Under the pieces are notes generated by a model that was given only the letters and a program-made list of their open reading frames with translations, was not told where the DNA came from and made no database searches. From positions 1,922,001 through 1,986,000 of the forward strand of contig NZ_JASGKT010000002.1 in the NCBI RefSeq assembly GCF_047600445.1: a stretch of DNA of 64,000 bases, read 5' to 3'. Shown here piece by piece: positions 48,957-58,192 of the stretch. The position numbers were made by a program, and so were the translations under genes. Each line of letters opens with the position of its first letter. Position 1 is the stretch's first letter. The DNA comes from Piscinibacter sp047600445. Its GTDB lineage: Bacteria > Pseudomonadota > Gammaproteobacteria > Burkholderiales > Burkholderiaceae_C.

Positions 48957-51443
48957 TCATGCGACCAGCGACAGCACCGAGCGCGAGGCCGCGTGCGAGA
49001 AGAACTTCAGCGTCAGCTCGTCCGACACGCTGCCGGCGATGCGCTGCAACTGGTCGAGCAGCGCGGCCAGCGCCTCGCTCTCGGGGTGCAGGTCGGCCGG
49101 CGTCAGCGCGGCCAGCGCGGCGCGGCCGGGCGCCACCACGTCGGCGGCGAAGCGGCCGTGGCGCGCTTCGAGCTTGTCGACGTACTCGGCCAGGCCCTTG
49201 ACCTGGAAGGCCAGCGAGCGCGGCACGGCCTCGTCGCACACTAGCAGGTCCAGCGTCGGCAGCCATTCGGGCGCGGCGAGGTAGCGCGAGCGGTAGGTGA
49301 CCGACGAATCGGCCCATTGCAGCAGCCACTCCAGGCCCTGGTCGCGGCCTTCGTGCGTGGCCACGCGCAGCGCGGCGCACAGGTTCCACAGCCGCTCGAT
49401 GCGCCGGCCCATCGACAGGAAGCGCCAGCCGGTGCCGCGTGTCATGCCGTCGAGCACGAAGCCCGACAGCGTGACCATCGCCGTCACCGCGCGGTCCAGC
49501 CAGGCCAGCGCCAGCGGCAGGCGCAGCGTGGCCGAGGCCGCGCCGCGCTGGAACACCGGGTCGGCGATCAACTGGTTGATGGTGCGCCAGTGGTCGGCCG
49601 AGAGGCGGTCGCGCAGGCTGAAGGCGACGCGCGACACCTCGCGCAGCCGCTCGGCCAGCGCGCCCTCGGGATGGGTGGCGGCGCGCAGCAGCGCGAGCGC
49701 GGCGTCGTCGCCGGCCGCGTCGGCGTCGATCAGCCCGAGCCGCGCGCACAGCGCGCGCGCGGCCGGCGCGCCGTCGCAGCCCTCGTCGTCGAGATGCGCC
49801 TCGATCGCCACGCGCAGCAGCCGCGCGGTGGCGTCGGCGCGTTCGCCGTAGCGGCCGAACCAGAACAGGCTCTCGGCGCTGCGCGACGGCAGGTTGGCGC
49901 GCGAGCCGACCAGCGCCTGCGGCGTCACCGTGCGGGTCAGCAGCGAGAAGGCGGCGTTGACCGGCGCGTCCGACAGCACCCAGGTGTCCTTCGAGCGGCC
50001 GCCGTGCTGCATCGCGATCATGCGCGGCTCGCCCTCGCCGGCCACGCGCGCCAGCCCGCCGGGCATCACGCGCCAGCCGTCCGGCGTGGCGACGGCGAAG
50101 ACGCGCAGCCCCACGGTGCGCGCGCCCAGCAGCTCGCGGCCGTGCGCGCCGCGCTCCAGCACCGGCGCCTGCGAGACGTGCACCCACTCCTGCGCCACGT
50201 AGCGCTGCGGCCGCGCCGCGACGCGCTCGCGCAGCCGCGCGCGCGCGGCGGCGTCGAGGTCGGCGCCGAACAGCGAGGGCTCGCGCGACGAGCGCTCGAT
50301 CGGCTTGATCAGCACCTGGTCGAGCCGCCGCCAGGCGTCTTCCAGCGCGGCCGGCTCGCCCAGCCACCAGGTGGCGACGGAGGGCAGCCGCAGCGGCTCG
50401 CCGAGCAGCCGCTCGGCCAGCGCCGGCAGGTAGCCGAGCAGCGCGCCCGACTCCAGCACGCCCGAGCCCAGCGCGTTGGCCACCAGCACGCTGCCGCGCC
50501 GCGCGCACTCGGTCAGGCCGGCGACGCCGAGCGCCGAGTCGGAGCGCAGTTCGAGCGGGTCGCAGTAGTCGTCGTCCTGGCGGCGCAGCAGCGCGTGCAC
50601 GCGCTGCAAGCCTTCGACGGTCTTCATCCACACGCAGCCGTCGCGCACGGTGAGGTCGCTGCCCTCGACCAGCGCGATGCCGAGGTAGCGCGCGATCAGC
50701 GCGTGCTCGAAGTAGGTTTCGTTGAAGGGGCCGGGCGTCAGCAGCGCGATCTGCGGCGTGGCGTCGCCGGGGCCGCCACGCGGCGCCCAGCGCAGCAGCG
50801 CGTCCTTCAGCGCGGCGAAGAAGGCGGCCAGGTGCTGCACGCGCAGCTCGCGGAACATCTGCGGGAACACGCGCGAGACCAGCAGCCGGTTCTCCAGCGC
50901 GTAGCCGGCGCCCGAGGGCGCCTGCGTGCGGTCGCCCACCACCCACCAGCGGCCGTCTGGCGAGCGCGCCAGGTCGGCGGCGTAGTGGAACAGGTGCACG
51001 CCGCCGGGCGGCCGTATGCCCTGCGCGGCGCTCAGGAAGCCGGCGTGGCCGAACACCGCGGCCGGCGGGATCGCGCCCGAGTGCAGCAGCGCCTGGTCGC
51101 CGTACAGGTCGGCCAGCACGCGGTTGAGCAGCTCGGCGCGCTGCGCGATGCCCTCTTCGATGAACTGCCACTCGTGCGCCGGCAGCAGCAGCGGCAGCGG
51201 GTCGACCTGCCAGGGCCGGTCGCGCCCCTGCGGGTCGGCGTAGACGTTGTAGGTGATGCCGTTCTCGCGCACCTCGCGCTCGGTCAGCGCCAGCGTGTCG
51301 GCCAGGCCGCCGGCGCCGCGCGCGGCCAGCGCGCGCAGGAAGGCATCCCAGTGCGCGCGCGGCTGCCCCGCATGCGCGAGCGCCTCGTCGTAGCGTCCGC
51401 TTTGCGCGGCGTACGTGGCGAGCAGGGAGGGCAGCAGCGGCAT
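48957..51443 (-). CDS. Fusion: circularly permuted ATP-grasp ligase + alpha-E domain (set 2)
   Basis: An 828-residue fusion. Residues about 1-490 are a circularly permuted ATP-grasp (DUF404/407-like) domain: NGITYNVYADPQGRDRPWQVDPLP, LLTPGPFNETYFEHALIARYLGIALVEGSDL, RVHALLRRQDDDYCDPLELRSDS, ANALGSGVLES, and the GGRSKDTWVLSD end. Residues about 510-828 are an alpha-E domain: SRSAESLFWFGRYGERADATARLLRV, FLSMGRRIERLW and a helical C-terminus. In the first set (56714-58150 and 55714-56700) the same domains are separate genes. Predicted to ligate an amino acid or peptide in an ATP-dependent way. The fusion shows the two proteins act together. Confidence 0.92.
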   Translation of the reverse strand: MPLLPSLLATYAAQSGRYDEALAHAGQPRAHWDAFLRALAARGAGGLADTLALTEREVRENGITYNVYADPQGRDRPWQVDPLPLLLPAHEWQFIEEGIAQRAELLNRVLADLYGDQALLHSGAIPPAAVFGHAGFLSAAQGIRPPGGVHLFHYAADLARSPDGRWWVVGDRTQAPSGAGYALENRLLVSRVFPQMFRELRVQHLAAFFAALKDALLRWAPRGGPGDATPQIALLTPGPFNETYFEHALIARYLGIALVEGSDLTVRDGCVWMKTVEGLQRVHALLRRQDDDYCDPLELRSDSALGVAGLTECARRGSVLVANALGSGVLESGALLGYLPALAERLLGEPLRLPSVATWWLGEPAALEDAWRRLDQVLIKPIERSSREPSLFGADLDAAARARLRERVAARPQRYVAQEWVHVSQAPVLERGAHGRELLGARTVGLRVFAVATPDGWRVMPGGLARVAGEGEPRMIAMQHGGRSKDTWVLSDAPVNAAFSLLTRTVTPQALVGSRANLPSRSAESLFWFGRYGERADATARLLRVAIEAHLDDEGCDGAPAARALCARLGLIDADAAGDDAALALLRAATHPEGALAERLREVSRVAFSLRDRLSADHWRTINQLIADPVFQRGAASATLRLPLALAWLDRAVTAMVTLSGFVLDGMTRGTGWRFLSMGRRIERLWNLCAALRVATHEGRDQGLEWLLQWADSSVTYRSRYLAAPEWLPTLDLLVCDEAVPRSLAFQVKGLAEYVDKLEARHGRFAADVVAPGRAALAALTPADLHPESEALAALLDQLQRIAGSVSDELTLKFFSHAASRSVLSLVA

Positions 51444-51465
51444 CAGCTCATGGCGGGAGGTGGGC

Positions 51466-54400
51466 TCAGGATTGTCGCCGCAGGTCGAGCGTGAACGGGA
51501 AGTCGGGGTTGCGTTCGTCGCGCGGCAGCGGCATCACACCGGGCGTGTGGCCGATGCGGAAGAAGCGCGCCAGCCGCCGCGCCTCGGCCTCGTGCGCGTT
51601 GACCGGGAAGGTGGCGTAGTTGCGCCCGCCCGGATGCGCCACGTGGTACTGGCAGCCGCCCATCGAGCGGCTCATCCAGGTGTCGACGAGGTCGAAGCTC
51701 AGCGGCGCGTGCACGCCGATGGTCGGGTGCAGCGCCGAGGGCGGGTTCCAGGCGCGGTAGCGCACCGCGCCGACGAACTCGCCGACGCGCCCGGTGGGCT
51801 GCAGCGGCACGACGCGGCCGTTGCAGGTGAGCACGTGGCGGTCGCCCACCAGGCCGGTGGCCAGCAGTTGCAGCCGCTCCACCGACGAATCGACGAAACG
51901 CACCGTGCCGCCGACCGCGCCCTCCTCGCCCATCACGTGCCAGGGCTCCAGCGCCAGGCGCATCTCGACCTCGACGCCCTGCGCGGCGAAGTCGCCCAGG
52001 CGCGGGAAGCGGAAGTTCAGGTGCGGCGCGAACCACTCCAGCTTCATCGCGTGGCCGAAGTCGTTCAGCTCCTGCACCACGTCGGCCAGGTCGGCCCAGA
52101 CGAAGTACGGCAGCATGAAGCGGTCGTGCAGCTCGGTGCCCCAGCGCTTCAGGCGCGCCGGCCGGTACGGCTGCTGCCAGAAGCGCGCGATCAGCGAGCG
52201 CATCAGCAACTGCTGCGTCAGGCTCATGCGCGCGTGCGGCGGCATCTCGAAGGCGCGCATCTCCAGCAGGCCGAGCCGGCCGGTCGGGCCGTCGGGCGAG
52301 TACAGCTTGTCGATGCAGAACTCGGCGCGGTGGGTGTTGCCGGTCACGTCGATCAGCAGGTTGCGCATCAGCCGGTCGATCAGCCACGGCGGGCAGGCCG
52401 CCGGGCCGAGCGCGGCCTGCCGCTGCAGTTCGGCGAAGGCGATCTCGATCTCGTAGACCGAGTCGTTGCGCGCCTCGTCGATGCGCGGCGCCTGGCTGGT
52501 CGGGCCGATGAACAGGCCCGAGAACAGGTAGCTCAGCGAGGGGTGGTTGTGCCAGTAGGCCACCATGCTGGCCAGCAGGTCGGGCCGGCGCAGGAAGGGC
52601 GAGTCGGCCACCGTCGCGCCGCCGAGCACGAAGTGGTTGCCGCCGCCGGTGCCGGCGTGGCGGCCGTCGAGCATGAACTTCTCGGTGGACAGGCGCGTCT
52701 CGTGCGCCGCCTGGTACAGGTGCGTGGTCTGGTCGACCAGTTCCTCCCACGAATGCGCCGGGTGGATGTTGACCTCGATGACACCCGGGTCGGGCGTGAC
52801 GCGCAGCGTCGCCAGGCGCGGGTCGCGCGGCGGCTCGTAGCCTTCGAGGACCAGCGGCAGCTTCATCTCCACCGCGGTGTCCTCCACCGCCGCGACGATC
52901 TCGAGATAGTCCTCCAGCGCCGAGGTCGGCGGCATGAAGACGTAGAGCCGGCCGTCGCGCGGCTCGGCGCACAGCGCGGTGCGGGTGATCCAGCCGGCCG
53001 ACTCGAAGGGCTGCGGCGCGCGCGCCGCGGCGGGCGGCGGCGCGCCCTCCTCGTCGAGCGTGCCGAAGCCGCTGGCGCCGAAACCCGAGCTGCGCTGCGC
53101 CGCGCGCGAGCGCTCGGCGAAGCTGGCCAGCGGCTGCGCCCGCTCGCCCTCGCCGGGGGCCCGCTCGGCGAAGCGCAGCCGGCGGTACGGCGGCAGCGGC
53201 GCGAAAGGCTGGCTCTGGTCGGGCTGGTGCAGCCAGGGCCAGTCGGCGGCCGAGGCCCAGGGCTGCGAATCCAGCGGCAGCCGGTAACCCAGCGCCGAAT
53301 CGCCCGGCACCAGGTAGCAGCGCTCGGCGCGCAGGAACCATGGGCCGGTCTGCCAGCGCGCCGGGCCCTGCGTGGCGCGCGCGATCGGCAGCACGTGGCC
53401 GGCCACCTTGTCCAGCCCCTGCGCGAACACCTTGCGCAGGCGCTCGCGCTCCAGCGGGTCGTCCAGCCGCGCGTCGAAGGGGTCGACGTTGCTCGGCAGC
53501 TTGCGCTCGCGCCACAGGTAGTACCAGGTGTCCTCGTAGGCCGGGAAGACGTACTTCGTCTCGAGCGCGAGGCGCCGCGCCACGCCTTCGAGGAAGCGCT
53601 GCGCCTGCGCGTCGGTGACGCCGTAGCGCTGGTGCTCGTCGGCGAACAGCTCCGGGTGCGTCCAGACCGGCTCGCGGTCCTTGCGCCAGAACAGGTTCAG
53701 GCTCCAGCGCGGCAACTGCTCGCCCGGGTACCACTTGCCCTGGCCGTAGTGCAGCAGGCCGCCGTCGCCGTACTTGGCGCGCAGCTTGGCCAGCAGCTCG
53801 GCCGCCAGCAGGCGCTTGGTGGGGCCCAGCGCCTCGGTGTTCCACTCCGCGCCGTCGCGGTCGTCGACCGAGACGAAGGTCGGCTCGCCGCCTTGCGTCA
53901 GGCGCACGTCGTGCGCGCGCAGCTCGGTGTCGACGCGGTGGCCGAGCGCCTCGATCTCGCTCCACTGCGCGTCGCTGTAGGGCAGCGTCACGCGCGGCGC
54001 CTCCCACACGCGCGAGACCTGCATGTGGTGCTCGAACTCGGTCTCGCATTCGTCGAGCGCGCCGGTCACCGGCGCGGCCGAGCCGGGGTCGGGCGAGCAG
54101 GCCAGCGGGATGTGGCCCTCGCCGGCCAGCAGCCCCGAGGTCGGGTCCAGGCCGATCCAGCCGGCGCCGGGCAGGTAGACCTCGCACCAGGCGTGCAGGT
54201 CGGTGAAGTCGACCTCGGTGCCGCTGGGCCCGTCGAGCGCCTTGACGTCGCTCTTGAGCTGGATCAGGTAGCCCGAGACGAAACGCGCCGCGAAGCCGAG
54301 GTGGCGCAGCAACTGCACCAGCAGCCAGCCGCTGTCGCGGCACGAGCCGCTGGCCTTGGCCAGCGTCTGCTCGGGCGTCTGCACGCCCGGCTCCATGCGG

Positions 54401-54879
54401 ATCAGGTAGCCGATGTCCTTCTGCACGCGCTGGTTCAGCTCGACCAGGAAGTCGGTGGTCTGCTTCTTCGCGCGCGGGATGCTCTCCAGGTACTTCGAGA
54501 ACAGCGGCGTCGCCTCGCCCTTCAGCCGGTACGGCGCCAGCTCGTGCGCCAGCGACGGGTCGTACTCGAAGGGGAAGTGCTCGGCCGAGGGTTCGAGGAA
54601 GAAGTCGAAGGGGTTCAGCACCGACATCTCGGCGACCAGGTCGACCTCGATGCGGAAGCTGGTGGTCTTGTCCGGGAACACCAGCCGCGCGAGGTAGTTG
54701 CTCTGCGGGTCCTGCTGCCAGTTGATGAAGTGCGTGGCCGGCTCGATGCGCATCGAGTAGCTCAGGATGCGCGTGCGCGAGTGCGGCGCCGGGCGCAGGC
54801 GGACCACCTGCGGGCCGAGGTTCACGGGCCGGTCGTACCGGTAGTGGGTCACGTGGTTGAGCGCGACGTGGATGGACAT
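51466..54879 (-). CDS. Large transglutaminase family protein with DUF2126
   Basis: An 1137-residue protein of the COG4196/DUF2126 type. The N-terminal beta/transglutaminase part (about 1-290) starts VALNHVTHYRYDRPVNLGPQVVRLRPAP and has the triad in ASGSCRDSGWLLVQLLRHLGF, DLHAWCEVYLPGAGWIGLDPTSG. The DUF2126 part has RLTQGGEPTFVSVDDRDGAEWNTEALGP, GGGNHFVLGGATVADSPFLRRPDLL and RTHRAEFCIDKLYSP-like NTHRAEFCIDKLYS, then YHVAHPGGRNYATFPVNAHEAEARR. It directly follows the smaller transglutaminase gene (its ATG abuts that stop). DUF2126 resembles a glutamine-synthetase/amidoligase-like module in published predictions; its reaction is unknown. Confidence 0.93.
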   Translation of the reverse strand: MSIHVALNHVTHYRYDRPVNLGPQVVRLRPAPHSRTRILSYSMRIEPATHFINWQQDPQSNYLARLVFPDKTTSFRIEVDLVAEMSVLNPFDFFLEPSAEHFPFEYDPSLAHELAPYRLKGEATPLFSKYLESIPRAKKQTTDFLVELNQRVQKDIGYLIRMEPGVQTPEQTLAKASGSCRDSGWLLVQLLRHLGFAARFVSGYLIQLKSDVKALDGPSGTEVDFTDLHAWCEVYLPGAGWIGLDPTSGLLAGEGHIPLACSPDPGSAAPVTGALDECETEFEHHMQVSRVWEAPRVTLPYSDAQWSEIEALGHRVDTELRAHDVRLTQGGEPTFVSVDDRDGAEWNTEALGPTKRLLAAELLAKLRAKYGDGGLLHYGQGKWYPGEQLPRWSLNLFWRKDREPVWTHPELFADEHQRYGVTDAQAQRFLEGVARRLALETKYVFPAYEDTWYYLWRERKLPSNVDPFDARLDDPLERERLRKVFAQGLDKVAGHVLPIARATQGPARWQTGPWFLRAERCYLVPGDSALGYRLPLDSQPWASAADWPWLHQPDQSQPFAPLPPYRRLRFAERAPGEGERAQPLASFAERSRAAQRSSGFGASGFGTLDEEGAPPPAAARAPQPFESAGWITRTALCAEPRDGRLYVFMPPTSALEDYLEIVAAVEDTAVEMKLPLVLEGYEPPRDPRLATLRVTPDPGVIEVNIHPAHSWEELVDQTTHLYQAAHETRLSTEKFMLDGRHAGTGGGNHFVLGGATVADSPFLRRPDLLASMVAYWHNHPSLSYLFSGLFIGPTSQAPRIDEARNDSVYEIEIAFAELQRQAALGPAACPPWLIDRLMRNLLIDVTGNTHRAEFCIDKLYSPDGPTGRLGLLEMRAFEMPPHARMSLTQQLLMRSLIARFWQQPYRPARLKRWGTELHDRFMLPYFVWADLADVVQELNDFGHAMKLEWFAPHLNFRFPRLGDFAAQGVEVEMRLALEPWHVMGEEGAVGGTVRFVDSSVERLQLLATGLVGDRHVLTCNGRVVPLQPTGRVGEFVGAVRYRAWNPPSALHPTIGVHAPLSFDLVDTWMSRSMGGCQYHVAHPGGRNYATFPVNAHEAEARRLARFFRIGHTPGVMPLPRDERNPDFPFTLDLRRQS

Positions 54880-55698
54880 TCAAGGCTCCGGGGGTGATAT
54901 CAGCACGCGCACGCGCAGCGTCTCGTCGCCGCCGCCCTCGCGCACGCCGCGCACGGGCGCGCAGGCGGCGTAGTCGGGGCCCACGGCCAGGCGCACGTGG
55001 CGCTCGTCCATCGTGCAGGCGTGGGTGACGTCGATCGACAGCCAGCGGCGCGCGTCGGGGTCGACGCAGACGTCGGCCCAGGCGTGGCTGCCCAGTTCCT
55101 GCGCCTGCGGCGAGTGGAAATAGCCGCTGACGTAGCGCGCCGGCACGCCGGCGGCGCGGCAGGCGGCGATGAAGGCGTGCGCATGGTCCTGGCAGACGCC
55201 GGCGCCGAGCGCGAAGGCCTCGGCCGCGGTGGTGCCGACGTGCGTGGCGCCGGCGCGCCAGGCGATGCGGCCGGCCACCGCCGCGGCCAGCGCCAGCAGC
55301 GCGGCCTCGTCGACGCGCCTGCCGCCCAGGTGCGCGCGGGCCAGCCCGGCGAGCGCCGCGTCGGCGGCGGTCAGCGCGGTGGCGCGCCGGTACAGCGCCG
55401 GCGGCGGCGCGCCGGGTTCGTCGACCAGCAGCGCGGCGGGCGAGGTCTGCACGATGCCGTGCGCGGTGATGCTGCCGCGGTAGACGTGCCGGCCGCCGCG
55501 CACGCGCGCCATGCTCCAGCTGTGCGCGAGGTTGCCCCAGCCGTCGCGCTGCGCGAACAGCGGCCCGGGCGCGCTGAGCTGCCAGCTTCGCACTTCCTGG
55601 TGCGCGTTGGCCTGCGGCGTCAGGCACAGGTGCTGCAGCGCGTACTGCAGCGGCGCGCTGTACTCGTAGTGCGTCTCGTGGCGGATGCTGAGTTCCAT
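54880..55698 (-). CDS. Transglutaminase-like protein (set 1)
   Basis: A 272-residue protein starting MELSIRHETHYEYSAPLQYALQHLCLTPQ. Catalytic residues are Cys in LGAGVCQDHAHAF, His in ELGSHAWADV and Asp in RRWLSIDVTHA. It lies 15 bases after the alpha-E gene and its stop is immediately followed by the ATG of the DUF2126 gene. As with its relatives it lacks a signal peptide, so it acts in the cytoplasm. Confidence 0.9.
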   Translation of the reverse strand: MELSIRHETHYEYSAPLQYALQHLCLTPQANAHQEVRSWQLSAPGPLFAQRDGWGNLAHSWSMARVRGGRHVYRGSITAHGIVQTSPAALLVDEPGAPPPALYRRATALTAADAALAGLARAHLGGRRVDEAALLALAAAVAGRIAWRAGATHVGTTAAEAFALGAGVCQDHAHAFIAACRAAGVPARYVSGYFHSPQAQELGSHAWADVCVDPDARRWLSIDVTHACTMDERHVRLAVGPDYAACAPVRGVREGGGDETLRVRVLISPPEP

Positions 55699-55713
55699 CG
55701 CTCAGCGCCCGCC

Positions 55714-56700
55714 CTATTGCACCGGCACGAGGAAGTCGCGGCTGATGCCGACGCCGATGGTGTTGACGCGGTCGAGGAACTGCGTCAGGAAGGCGTGCAG
55801 CCCGGTGGCGAGGATCTCGTCGATGCGGCCGAACTGCAGGTCGGCGCGCAGCCGGCCGGCCTGGCGCAGCGTCTCGCCGCTCTGCTCGTTGGCCACCTGG
55901 CGCAGGTTGCCCACCACCTCGTGCATGCACGCCGCCAGCGAGCGCGGCATGTCGGGGCGCAGGATCAGCAGCTCGGCCACCTTCTCCGGCAGGATCACGT
56001 TGCGGTAGGCCTTGCGGTAGACCTCGAAGCCCGAGACCGAGCGCAGGATCGCCGACCAGTGGTAGAAGTCGTACTCGACGTCCTTGGCCGGCCCGCCGTT
56101 GCGCGCCTGGCCCTGGCTCTGCGCCGAGCCGAAGAACTCCAGGTCGGCGGCGTGGAACTTCACGTCGAGCAGCCGCGCGGTGTTGTCGGCGCGTTCGAGG
56201 AAGCTGCCGATGCGCAGGAAGTGGAAGGCCTCGTCCTGCAGCATTGTGCCGACCGTGACGCCGCGCGACAGGTGCGAGCGGAACTTGACCCACTCGAACA
56301 GCGCGCTCGGGTCGCGCTGGAAGTCGCTGGTGGCGACCATGCGCTGGAACTCCAGCCAGGTCTGGTTCTGCGTCTCCCACACCTCGGTGGTCAGCGTGCC
56401 GCGCACCGCGCGCGCGTTCTCGCGCGCCGCCATCAGGCAGGAGCGGATGCTCGACGGGTTCTGCGCGTCGGCCACCATGTACTGCATGACGCTGCGCGCG
56501 TCGACGCTGCCGTGGCGGCTGGCGAAGTCGCCGCTCAGCTCGGAGATGCCCAGCAGGCCCTTCCAGCCCTTCTCGGCGGCGTCGGCGGATTGCGGCAGCA
56601 GCGAGGTCTGGTAGTTGACGTCGAGCATGCGCGCGGTGTTCTCGGCGCGCTCCATGTAGCGCGACATCCAGAACAGGTGGTCGGCGGTCCTCGAAAGCAT
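55714..56700 (-). CDS. Alpha-E domain protein (DUF403, set 1)
   Basis: A 328-residue all-helical protein: MLSRTADHLFWMSRYMERAENTARMLDVNYQTSLL in outline, LARRENARAVRG-like AARENARAVRGTLTTEVWE, FLRIGSFLERADNTARLLDVKFH and a helical C-terminus. The repeated R..ERA.NTAR pattern is the alpha-E signature. The same domain is fused to ATP-grasp in the gene at 48957. It likely recognises or holds the substrate of the ligase. It lies 13 bases downstream of the ATP-grasp gene. Confidence 0.92.
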   Translation of the reverse strand: MLSRTADHLFWMSRYMERAENTARMLDVNYQTSLLPQSADAAEKGWKGLLGISELSGDFASRHGSVDARSVMQYMVADAQNPSSIRSCLMAARENARAVRGTLTTEVWETQNQTWLEFQRMVATSDFQRDPSALFEWVKFRSHLSRGVTVGTMLQDEAFHFLRIGSFLERADNTARLLDVKFHAADLEFFGSAQSQGQARNGGPAKDVEYDFYHWSAILRSVSGFEVYRKAYRNVILPEKVAELLILRPDMPRSLAACMHEVVGNLRQVANEQSGETLRQAGRLRADLQFGRIDEILATGLHAFLTQFLDRVNTIGVGISRDFLVPVQ

Positions 56701-56713
56701 GATCGTGTCTCCC

Positions 56714-58150
56714 CTATGCCTCGAGAACCCAGGTGTCCTTGGTCCCGCCGCCCTGCGACGAGTTGACCACCAGCGAGCCCTCCTTCAGCGCCACGCGCGT
56801 CAGGCCGCCGGGCACCGTCTGCACCGTCTTGCCCGACAGCACGAAGGGCCGCAGGTCGATGTGGCGCGGCGCGATGCCGCTGTCGACGAAGGTCGGGCAG
56901 GTCGACAGGCTCAGCGTCGGCTGCGCGATGTAGCCCTCGGGGCGCGCCTGCAGCGCCTGGCGGAAGTCGGCGATCTCGGCCTGCGTGGCGGCCGGGCCGA
57001 CCAGCATGCCGTAGCCGCCCGCGCCGTGCACCTCCTTGACCACCAGCTCGTTCAGGTGGGCCAGCACGTAGCCGAGGTCGTCCGGCTCGCGGCACAGGTA
57101 CGTGGGCACGTTGTTCAGGATCGGCTTCTCGCCGAGGTAGAACTCGATCATCTTCGGCACGTAGGGGTAGATCGACTTGTCGTCGGCCACGCCGGTGCCT
57201 ATGGCGTTGGCCAGCGTCACGTTGCCGGCCCGGTACACGCTCAGCAGCCCGGCGCAGCCCAGCGTGGAATCGGGGCGGAACACCAGCGGGTCGAGGAAGT
57301 CGTCGTCGACGCGGCGGTAGATCACGTCGACGCGCTTGGGGCCCTGCGTCGTGCGCATGTAGACGAAGTTGTCCTTGACGAACAGGTCCTGCCCCTCGAC
57401 CAGCTCGACGCCCATCTGCTGCGCCAGGAAGGCGTGCTCGAAGTAGGCGCTGTTGTACATGCCCGGCGTCAGCACGCAGACGGTCGGCTCGTTGACGGCC
57501 GCCGGCGCCACCGCGCGCAGCGTCTCGAGCAGCAGGTCGGGGTAGTGCGCCACCGGCTCGACGCGGTGCTGGCTGAACAGCTCGGGGAACAGACGCATCA
57601 TCATCTTGCGGTTCTCGAGCATGTAGCTCACGCCGCTGGGCACGCGCAGGTTGTCCTCCAGCACGTAGTAGCTGCCGCTGCCGTCGGCGTTGGCGGCGCG
57701 CACGATGTCGATGCCGGCGATGTGCGAATAGACGCCGCCCGGCACGTCGACGCCCATCATCTCGGGGCGGAACTGCGCGTTCTTGAAGATCTGGTCGGCC
57801 GGGATCAGCCCGGCGCGGATGATCTCCTGCTCGTGATAGACGTCGTGGACGAAGCGGTTCAGCGCGTTGACGCGCTGCGCGAGGCCGCGCTCCATCTCGC
57901 TCCACTCGTGCGCCGGGATCACGCGCGGGATCAGGTCGAAGGGGATCAGGCGCTCGGTGCCCGAGCCGTCCTCGTCCTTGGCGCCGTAGACCGCGAAGGT
58001 GATGCCGACGCGGCGGAAGATCATCTCCGCCTCCTCGCGCCGCGAGCGCATCGCGTCGTGCGGCTGCTGCGCCAGCCAGCGGTCGTAACCCCGGTAGTGC
58101 TCGCGCACCGTGGCACCGGCGGCGTGCATCTCGTCGAAACTCGGTCTCAT
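56714..58150 (-). CDS. Circularly permuted type 2 ATP-grasp protein (set 1)
   Basis: A 478-residue protein starting MRPSFDEMHAAGATVREHYRGYDRWL. ATP-grasp features include ITFAVYGAKDEDGSGTERLIPFDLIPRVIPAHEW, VCVLTPGMYNSAYFEHAFLAQQMGVELVEGQDLFV, RRVDDDFLDPLVFRPDSTLGCAGLLSVYRAGNVTLANAIGTGVADDKSIY and the C-terminal SSQGGGTKDTWVLEA (each given in outline). The ATG at 58150 follows GAGGAGAC at about 10 bases; the open frame extends further but loses similarity. It is the first gene of the cluster, 43 bases after comEC on the same strand. Confidence 0.93.
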   Translation of the reverse strand: MRPSFDEMHAAGATVREHYRGYDRWLAQQPHDAMRSRREEAEMIFRRVGITFAVYGAKDEDGSGTERLIPFDLIPRVIPAHEWSEMERGLAQRVNALNRFVHDVYHEQEIIRAGLIPADQIFKNAQFRPEMMGVDVPGGVYSHIAGIDIVRAANADGSGSYYVLEDNLRVPSGVSYMLENRKMMMRLFPELFSQHRVEPVAHYPDLLLETLRAVAPAAVNEPTVCVLTPGMYNSAYFEHAFLAQQMGVELVEGQDLFVKDNFVYMRTTQGPKRVDVIYRRVDDDFLDPLVFRPDSTLGCAGLLSVYRAGNVTLANAIGTGVADDKSIYPYVPKMIEFYLGEKPILNNVPTYLCREPDDLGYVLAHLNELVVKEVHGAGGYGMLVGPAATQAEIADFRQALQARPEGYIAQPTLSLSTCPTFVDSGIAPRHIDLRPFVLSGKTVQTVPGGLTRVALKEGSLVVNSSQGGGTKDTWVLEA

Positions 58151-58192
58151 CGGAATGTCTCCTCGCCGGCAGGGTAGCAAAAAGCAGGCCAC

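Noticed and set aside
51415..54897. 1160-codon plus-strand open frame opposite the DUF2126 gene
   Set aside because: Antisense shadow of a gene with clear catalytic motifs; low-complexity translation.
51443..56380. 1645-codon open frame in another minus-strand frame over the transglutaminase cluster
   Set aside because: Overlaps four recognised genes in a different frame; no conserved motifs, Arg/Ala/Gly-rich throughout.
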